Source of the DNA: JAAYCI01 sp964370195
GTDB lineage: Bacteria; Bacillota; Clostridia; Oscillospirales; Ruminococcaceae
NCBI GenBank assembly: GCA_964370195.1
Contig: CAYJIH010000021.1
Span: 1-28,992, forward strand
DNA length: 28,992 nt
Direction: 5' to 3'
A program made the translations under genes and the position numbers. The notes under the pieces were generated by a model. That model did not search any database. It had not been told where the DNA came from and worked only from the letters and a program-made list of their open reading frames with translations. Positions 24,572 to 28,992 of the stretch are shown here, one piece after another. Numbering within the stretch: the stretch's first letter is position 1; every line of letters begins with the position of its first letter.

Positions 24572-25390
24572 TTAAAACAAGCTGGCCACTGCCACTATTT
24601 GAGTAGCCAACTCCTTATTATATGCCTCATCTTTTACCCGTAAACTACTAATAAGCACGCCTTCGGCTCCATTTTGCTCCGTTGCATGCACAAATTTTCC
24701 ATCACCAATATAAATTGCTGCCGTGTTATGAAAATAAAGTATATCGCCTTCATCCATACGCCCCGGTGGCACTGGATGCACATCTCCTCCCGGCTTAAAA
24801 AACACCTCTCGTGGCACACTCACACCATTCAATGCATATGTAATGGCCACAAGGCCGGCTGCATCCATGCCAAGAGGGCTTCGTCCACCCATTCGATACG
24901 CTGTTCCATTGTAGGAAAGCACCGTCTCCACCAAATTCCAGCGCATATCTGCCACCGATAAAGTGCGCCAATTTTCGATAGTTTCTCCAAGGTAGCTTGC
25001 ACGTGTATATCCAATATCCCCGTTTGGCAGCCCCACTTTCGCCCAGCCATTATCAAGCAAATTCAGTTGTACCAGCACACCGCCTCGTGTTACAGAAACA
25101 GAACGGGCCGCCTGTGTCGTTGGTTGTTTTTGGATATCAATATAAGGGGCCAGTACTGTCATTTTTTGATACTTTCTCCACGCTGTTGCCACGGCATTGT
25201 CTTGTTCTAAACACGCCAGCGGGCAGTAACCTTCCACACCATACTCTGCTCGCACATAACACCAACCTGTATCTGACGCTTGTAATATTTGCACCGACAT
25301 ACCATACAACACTTCATCTAAACGTTCACTTTCCACACTAGGCCGCTTATAAACAGGGGCCAACTCTGTAATAACGGTCGCAAGACCCAT
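24572..25390 (-). CDS. SH3-SH3-NlpC/P60 protein with degenerate active site (pseudoenzyme)
   Basis: 272 residues: two bacterial SH3 domains (about 5-62 and 76-136) then a C-terminal NlpC/P60 fold (about 150-272), the order of the cytoplasmic YkfC-type gamma-D-glutamyl-L-diamino-acid endopeptidases. No signal peptide or membrane segment is present. The active site is broken. The usual DCSG is D176-A177-A178-G179 (GATGCAGCCGGC on the coding strand), removing the nucleophile Cys. The usual HVGIYIG is TAAIYIG, putting Thr223 at the catalytic His position. The third residue, His235 (FVHA), is kept, as are the fold motifs YRMGGRSP, VPRE and EGDILYF. It therefore may bind muropeptides without cleaving them. 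It begins 50 bp after the nuclease gene with no clear promoter between (AAAGGAG ribosome site). Confidence 0.85.
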   Translation of the reverse strand: MGLATVITELAPVYKRPSVESERLDEVLYGMSVQILQASDTGWCYVRAEYGVEGYCPLACLEQDNAVATAWRKYQKMTVLAPYIDIQKQPTTQAARSVSVTRGGVLVQLNLLDNGWAKVGLPNGDIGYTRASYLGETIENWRTLSVADMRWNLVETVLSYNGTAYRMGGRSPLGMDAAGLVAITYALNGVSVPREVFFKPGGDVHPVPPGRMDEGDILYFHNTAAIYIGDGKFVHATEQNGAEGVLISSLRVKDEAYNKELATQIVAVASLF

Positions 25391-25440
25391 GGTTTTTTAC
25401 TCCTTTATATCCACGATTATTCTTTTTAGACATTCTTGTT

Positions 25441-26676
25441 TTAAAACACCCATTCGTTCTCTTTTGGCTCAACACGCGGCAATACCGGACGAGGTGCCGG
25501 CTTTTTGGCTAGCTCCATCATTTTTTTGCCCACGAGGTTTGCGTCAATATCATGTTTGTCTAACAACAAAATGCGTAGTTCTGCTGCACGATGACGCACT
25601 GCATCTGCCTCATGGCCCAAATCTTGCGCCGTTACCAAAACTGCCCTGCCAAAACTTCCGGCAAAGCGCTCACACAATTGCTTCACTTCATACATAGCCT
25701 GTGCGTGGGGCGTGCCTGTTTTACAACTGATAAATACCGGCATAACCCCTTTTACCAAAAGCAAATCCACTTCGTTTCTCGTTGTATCAATTGCATTTTC
25801 TTTTCCATCCCAATTGATAACCACACTACTTAACACCTCATCAAAAAAACCGGTTTGGCGCGCCATTGCATAACAATAAAGCTCCAGCCACACGCCCACC
25901 CCAAGAAGACAGCGCTTTAAAAGCATACTTTTAAATTGAAATATAACTTCTTTATCTTTTTCTTGATATAATGACAGTACCCCGATTTTATGAAGTTTAT
26001 GGAACAGCTTTGCATGATAATGCAACTCTCTTCCATCGCGATATATCGATTTTGGTGCCACCACCAACAGTTTTTCTGTGCTAACCTTTGTACAGCACTG
26101 CTGCAAGTACCCAACAAAATCACCCCAATGGCGCGTGTTTTTTAACACAAGTTCGAATACAGCAAGCACTTCTTTTTCTAAGGTTGCATCCCACTGGTGC
26201 GGCTGAATATGCCCGTATCCTTGTATCCCAGCGCCTGTAACAGCCAATAAGTCCTCTGCTGAAAATTGTGGCATACGAAAATCCCGCTCCAACGCTTCAC
26301 AACGTCGTACATTTCCAAAGCGCTGGCGATAGATATCAATATGGAATGCCGGCAAATTCAAGTCCTGCGCCAGCATACCTGCCGTTACAAGTAAAAGGTC
26401 TTTCCCGCCCGTTAAATCAAATACACAGCCCGCATAATCTTGCACCACAGCACGCAACACTTGCCGCACTTCCACCGGGCTCCATGGGTCTACATAGAAA
26501 AAACGTGGCCTTGTACGAAGCCCTTTTTTCTTAAAATAACGATAAATTGCCGATTCTTTAAAAAGATTCGCATGGGTTTCATCACAAAGATACACAACCA
26601 CCTCTGGCTCGAACACGGTGGCGCTTAGCAGGTTTTTAATTGGTTCCCGGTCGAACAATTTAATTAAAAAACGCAT
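25441..26676 (-). CDS. DUF1887 CARF-nuclease, Card1/Can2-like
   Basis: 411-residue protein with the layout of Card1/Can2 CRISPR ancillary nucleases: an N-terminal CARF-like Rossmann domain (about 1-135) with the ligand-loop motif FDLTGGKDLLLVTAG (86-100), a middle winged-helix-like linker (about 165-250), and a C-terminal PD-(D/E)xK domain. Nuclease residues appear intact: Glu265 in GVWLELY, Glu302 and Asp304 in NEVDLLLV, Lys319 in FISCKTG. Characterised homologues bind cyclic tetra-adenylate made by type III Cas10 and then cut DNA and/or RNA with metal ions. No cas gene or CRISPR array lies in this window. ATG 26676 is chosen because the promoter at 26714-26742 would start transcription downstream of the alternative ATG at 26742. 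It leads the operon continuing through the NlpC/P60-like, HAD and hydrolase genes. Whether it senses cyclic oligoadenylate is inference. Confidence 0.88.
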   Translation of the reverse strand: MRFLIKLFDREPIKNLLSATVFEPEVVVYLCDETHANLFKESAIYRYFKKKGLRTRPRFFYVDPWSPVEVRQVLRAVVQDYAGCVFDLTGGKDLLLVTAGMLAQDLNLPAFHIDIYRQRFGNVRRCEALERDFRMPQFSAEDLLAVTGAGIQGYGHIQPHQWDATLEKEVLAVFELVLKNTRHWGDFVGYLQQCCTKVSTEKLLVVAPKSIYRDGRELHYHAKLFHKLHKIGVLSLYQEKDKEVIFQFKSMLLKRCLLGVGVWLELYCYAMARQTGFFDEVLSSVVINWDGKENAIDTTRNEVDLLLVKGVMPVFISCKTGTPHAQAMYEVKQLCERFAGSFGRAVLVTAQDLGHEADAVRHRAAELRILLLDKHDIDANLVGKKMMELAKKPAPRPVLPRVEPKENEWVF

Positions 26677-26713
26677 TGCCCTTACCCTGCCTTTCTGGCA
26701 ATCTCTGTACCAT

Positions 26714-26742
26714 ATTATATCGAATTTAACACAAAATGGCAA
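26714..26742 (-). promoter_or_regulatory. Promoter of the CARF-nuclease operon
   Basis: On the minus strand TTGCCA (26742-26737), 17-nt spacer, TATAAT (26719-26714). Transcription should begin near 26707, about 30 nt before the chosen ATG. It is back-to-back with the identical-hexamer promoter at 26768. Confidence 0.78.
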
Positions 26743-26767
26743 ACATAAGCCAGAAAATCAATTTGTT

Positions 26768-26796
26768 TTGCCACACCTGCGTTTTTATCGTATAAT
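26768..26796 (+). promoter_or_regulatory. Promoter of the second RluA-type gene
   Basis: TTGCCA (26768-26773), 17-nt spacer, TATAAT (26791-26796). The short leader contains a 6-bp hairpin (GAGCAT 26803-26808 with GTGCTC 26818-26823) before the ribosome binding site. Confidence 0.78.
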
Positions 26797-26853
26797 AAAA
26801 AAGAGCATGTTTACGATGTGCTCCTAAAAACGTAAGAGGAGAACTGTTTTGCA

Positions 26854-27756
26854 ATGAAAGAATTTATTGTACAAAAAGAACAACGATTTGATACTTTCCT
26901 TGCACAGCAATGTCCTGGTGTTGCAAAAGGATATTGGCATAAATATTGGCGACAAAATAAAATAAAAGTAAACGGCAAACGCATTCCCTTAAATACGCGT
27001 GTACAACCCGGGTATCAAGTGATACTTTACTTACCACCGGATGTTGAGAAAATCGCATTTTCATCCACATCCTTAAGGCCTGCACCGGATATCTTGTTTG
27101 AAGATGAACACCTGCTTGCATTACAAAAACCAGCCGGCCTTATAAGCATCGGCAAAAACGATGACGAAGACAGCTTGCTTATGCATGCACAGCAAGCATT
27201 CCCCCTTCAAAATGGAAAAGCGCTACACTTGTGTCACCGGCTGGATACTGGAACAAGTGGTGTAATTTTACTAGCCAAAACGGATGCAGCCCTTACATTT
27301 ATTAAAGAACTACTTAAAGAACATCGCTTACAAAAAACGTATCTTTGCCTTTGTCTTGGCTTGCCGCACCCTACCAGCGCCCATGCCCATGCCTATTTAT
27401 GGAAAGATGCAAAGCAAGCACGCGTTTTTATCAGCACACGCGCATCCACAGGAGCCAAACACATTGAAACACAGTACCGTACCATAAAACACAATGATGA
27501 AATCTCTCTATTGGAAGTTTTGCCACACACAGGGCGTACCCATCAAATTCGGGCTCACCTTGCATTCCTTGGCACCCCTTTGCTTGGTGATTCAAAATAC
27601 GGGCGTGAAACAGAAAACCGAAAATATCACTGCCGCTACCAATGCCTTTGCGCAAAAAGTGTGCAGTTCCCAAATGACATCACAGGCCCTTTTTCTCACT
27701 ATCGTTCGCTTTCTATTCAAGCCAAAGATCCCTGGTTTTTATCCCTTTTACCGTAA
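26854..27756 (+). CDS. RluA-family RNA pseudouridine synthase (copy 2)
   Basis: 300 residues. An N-terminal S4-like region (about 10-65, WRQNKIKVNGKRIPLNTRVQ) precedes the synthase domain: FEDEHLLALQKPAGLISI, the catalytic motif LCHRLDTGTSGVILLAK with the RLD Asp, and GRTHQIRAHLAFLGTPLLGD. It has the same domain order as the gene at 2365, and the C-terminal block GRTHQIRAHLAFLG is identical in both. The motif is closer to consensus here (RLDTGTSG versus RLDRNTEG), so the two probably modify different sites. AGAGGAG lies upstream of the ATG at somewhat long spacing. Confidence 0.93.
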   Translation: MKEFIVQKEQRFDTFLAQQCPGVAKGYWHKYWRQNKIKVNGKRIPLNTRVQPGYQVILYLPPDVEKIAFSSTSLRPAPDILFEDEHLLALQKPAGLISIGKNDDEDSLLMHAQQAFPLQNGKALHLCHRLDTGTSGVILLAKTDAALTFIKELLKEHRLQKTYLCLCLGLPHPTSAHAHAYLWKDAKQARVFISTRASTGAKHIETQYRTIKHNDEISLLEVLPHTGRTHQIRAHLAFLGTPLLGDSKYGRETENRKYHCRYQCLCAKSVQFPNDITGPFSHYRSLSIQAKDPWFLSLLP

Positions 27757-27821
27757 GGCTACACGCACATAGAAAAAAATCCATCCCGTTCTCTTTTACA
27801 CAATTTTTTAGAATAAATTTC

Positions 27822-27960
27822 TTTATAAAGAGTGGGGGGGGGGGGGGGGGGTGGGGACGGGGGNNNNNNNNNNTTTTCTTAAAAAAATTTTTTAAAAATA
27901 ATTTTTTTTAAACGGGGGGGGCCGTTGCCATATCCCCCCCCGGGCCCCACTCTTTATAAA
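27822..27960. other. Assembly gap in poly-G tract flanked by 16-bp inverted repeat
   Basis: Ten Ns (27864-27873) follow a run of more than 20 G residues and precede low-complexity A/T and C/G homopolymers. A perfect 16-bp inverted repeat, TTTATAAAGAGTGGGG (27822-27837) and its complement (27945-27960), brackets the gap. No gene is visible in 27757-27980. A real terminator hairpin between the converging rluA-type and hpf genes may have broken the assembly; the long poly-G looks like sequencing error. Base-level content here should not be trusted. Confidence 0.85.
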
Positions 27961-27980
27961 ACATATCCTACAGTATGCTA

Positions 27981-28502
27981 CTACCGCTCTGGTATCAACA
28001 CACCATAACTTCCATCTTTTCTTGTGTAAACTGCATTGATTTCATTTGTATCTATATCTAAATATAAATAAAAATTATGCCCCAACATGTTCATTTGCAA
28101 AATTGCCTCATCAACAGTTGTTGGTTTAACCATAAAATGCTTTTCGCGGATCAAATGATAATTTGCTTCCTCCGCCGGTTCTTCGCCCCACTCCTCCATC
28201 GGAATCGATCGATGCAACCGCTCTGAAAGTTTTTTGCGATGTTTTACAATATTTTGGTTTAACACCTCCGCTGCAGCGTCAAATGCTTCTTCCATTTGCT
28301 CTGCGCTGCGTTCTGCACGCGCCACAAATGCGCCATCTCGCACGGTAATTTCAACCTTTTGGTAGTTTCTTTCTACCACTACGGTTACCTGAGCCTCGGC
28401 ATTTTCATCAAAAAACTTGTCAAGCTTGCCCAACCGTTTTTCAACTCTGTCTACAAAACTGTCCTTCAAGTTCACTTTTCGTCCACTACAGACAATTTTC
28501 AT
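27981..28502 (-). CDS. hpf: Ribosome hibernation promoting factor, long form
   Basis: 173-residue long HPF. The N-terminal S30AE domain (about 1-100, MKIVCSGRKVNLKDSFVDRV) binds the decoding region of the 30S subunit; a linker leads to the C-terminal dimerisation domain (about 115-173, REKHFMVKPTTVDEAILQMN and ending KDGSYGVLIPE). Long HPF joins two ribosomes into inactive 100S dimers in stationary phase. GGGAGGC lies just upstream of the ATG. It has a strong promoter (28559-28587) with a perfect hairpin in its leader. It lies downstream of an S1-domain gene on the same strand, but a terminator separates them. Confidence 0.96.
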   Translation of the reverse strand: MKIVCSGRKVNLKDSFVDRVEKRLGKLDKFFDENAEAQVTVVVERNYQKVEITVRDGAFVARAERSAEQMEEAFDAAAEVLNQNIVKHRKKLSERLHRSIPMEEWGEEPAEEANYHLIREKHFMVKPTTVDEAILQMNMLGHNFYLYLDIDTNEINAVYTRKDGSYGVLIPER

Positions 28503-28531
28503 ATCTTACAGCCTCCCTCGTACCTCGATTC

Positions 28532-28550
28532 GATGAAGTCTCACTTCATC
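28532..28550 (-). promoter_or_regulatory. Perfect hairpin in hpf leader
   Basis: A perfect 8-bp inverted repeat with a 3-nt loop (GATGAAGT, GAG, ACTTCATC on the minus strand) lies within about 10 nt of the predicted hpf transcription start. It could be an operator at +1 or a 5' stabilising hairpin. Confidence 0.5.
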
Positions 28551-28558
28551 TTAAATCA

Positions 28559-28587
28559 ATTATACCTTTATGCACGGAAAATGTCTA
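28559..28587 (-). promoter_or_regulatory. Sigma-A-type promoter of hpf
   Basis: On the minus strand TAGACA (28587-28582), exactly 17 nt, consensus TATAAT (28564-28559). No sigma-B or sigma-H pattern is evident. Confidence 0.8.
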
Positions 28588-28627
28588 ATGTTTTTTATTT
28601 TTTTGACAATTTTGCCGAATACAGGAC

Positions 28628-28660
28628 AAAAAAAGAGACAGCTTGCACGCATGCCATCTC
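28628..28660 (-). terminator. Intrinsic terminator after the S1-domain gene
   Basis: On the minus strand GAGATGGC pairs with GCTGTCTC (8 bp including two G-U pairs) around a 10-nt loop, followed by TTTTTTT (28634-28628). It lies 15 bp after the stop codon at 28675. Confidence 0.78.
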
Positions 28661-28674
28661 TTTACCTATTTTAA

Positions 28675-28992
28675 CTAACGTCGACGAGAATATCCACAAC
28701 GACGTGACTCTGTGGCAAGCTTTAGATCACTGATTTTCTCTTCGCTCTGTGTTTTAAAGCGCGACATCATATCTTCAAATGACATGCTATCACTTGAAGC
28801 TTGCTGCGCCTTTGGCTGCCAAACCCTGCCGGGGTCTGCACGTTGTGGTCGGCCCGAGCCTTGCGGCCTTGCGCCACCAGATTTTTGCTGTGGGCGAGCC
28901 GGGGCTTGTAGAGTTTGCTTTATGGATAAAGCCACCTTGCCCTCTGCCGAAATGTTAACCACCTTTACTTTTACCTGCTGGCCTTCGCTTAA
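28675..28992 (-). CDS. S1 RNA-binding domain protein (partial, 5' end outside window)
   Basis: The last 105 residues of a protein whose start lies beyond position 28992. The visible part opens with the end of an S1 domain (LSEGQQVKVKVVNISAEGK, then VALSIKQ), matching the last strands of the fold. A basic Pro/Gln/Arg-rich linker follows (PARPQQKSGGARPQGSGRP), then FEDMMSRFKTQSEEKISDLK and an Arg-rich end. This fits small stand-alone S1 proteins of Firmicutes (YabR / general stress protein 13-like), which often end in a similar FEDKLSRFLKDSEE-type helix. RNA or ribosome binding is likely; precise role unknown. Confidence 0.85.
   Translation of the reverse strand, partial: LSEGQQVKVKVVNISAEGKVALSIKQTLQAPARPQQKSGGARPQGSGRPQRADPGRVWQPKAQQASSDSMSFEDMMSRFKTQSEEKISDLKLATESRRCGYSRRR

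Noticed and set aside
27838..27920. Poly-G/poly-C and A/T homopolymer blocks as a biological repeat or quadruplex element
   Set aside because: They adjoin the N gap and look like sequencing or assembly error, so no biological meaning is claimed.
22907..28000. CRISPR array near the CARF nuclease
   Set aside because: No series of regularly spaced direct repeats is visible on either strand around the nuclease or elsewhere in the window, and no cas1, cas2, cas6 or cas10-like protein is encoded.

Overview
The window is about 29 kb of a low-GC Firmicute chromosome, most likely an anaerobic gut-type Clostridium relative (Eubacteriales). This rests on gene content (PcrA with a C-terminal Tudor-like domain, DUF4364, long-form HPF, ThyX, OadB/OadG sodium pump subunits, MltG next to a U32 protein), on strong AGGAGG-type ribosome binding sites and on consensus sigma-A promoters. 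Family and genus cannot be fixed from the sequence alone. The 29 protein and RNA genes are densely packed, and most recognised genes are housekeeping.

Layout. 1-2.3 kb (minus): radC and a cysteine desulfidase/serine dehydratase-alpha-like gene, beyond which lies an AT-rich stretch with two near-identical palindromes. 2.4-3.3 kb (plus): an RluA-type pseudouridine synthase. 3.4-12.3 kb (minus): a long co-directional run pcrA - thyX - tmk - DUF2156 - GNAT - DJ-1, then mltG with its own promoter, then a U32 protein that appears to start at CTG. A large operator-like palindrome sits on the pcrA promoter. 12.6-14.3 kb (minus): oadB and oadG, membrane subunits of a Na+-translocating decarboxylase, without alpha or biotin subunits. 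14.6-16.8 kb (plus): a tandem PPK2 polyphosphate kinase and a DUF4364 protein, followed by a two-way terminator shared with a minus-strand tRNA-Val(CAC).

17.0-19.9 kb: a compact flavinylation module. ApbE and a Gx-transporter-family membrane protein lie on the minus strand, divergent from an FMN-binding lipoprotein and a DUF4358 lipoprotein on the plus strand. 20.2-22.8 kb (plus): an MBOAT O-acyltransferase with a structured leader and a DHHW/AlgX-like partner, probably for cell-surface or exopolysaccharide acylation.

22.9-26.7 kb (minus): the most interesting segment. A Card1/Can2-type (DUF1887) CARF-nuclease gene with its own promoter leads an apparent four-gene operon with an SH3-NlpC/P60 protein that has lost two of three catalytic residues, a YjjG-type HAD phosphatase and a monoacylglycerol-lipase-like hydrolase. 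No CRISPR array, cas10 or other cas gene is visible. 26.8-29 kb: a second RluA-type synthase (plus), an assembly gap inside poly-G and inverted-repeat sequence, hpf (minus) with a consensus promoter and leader hairpin, and the 3' part of an S1-domain gene cut by the window edge.
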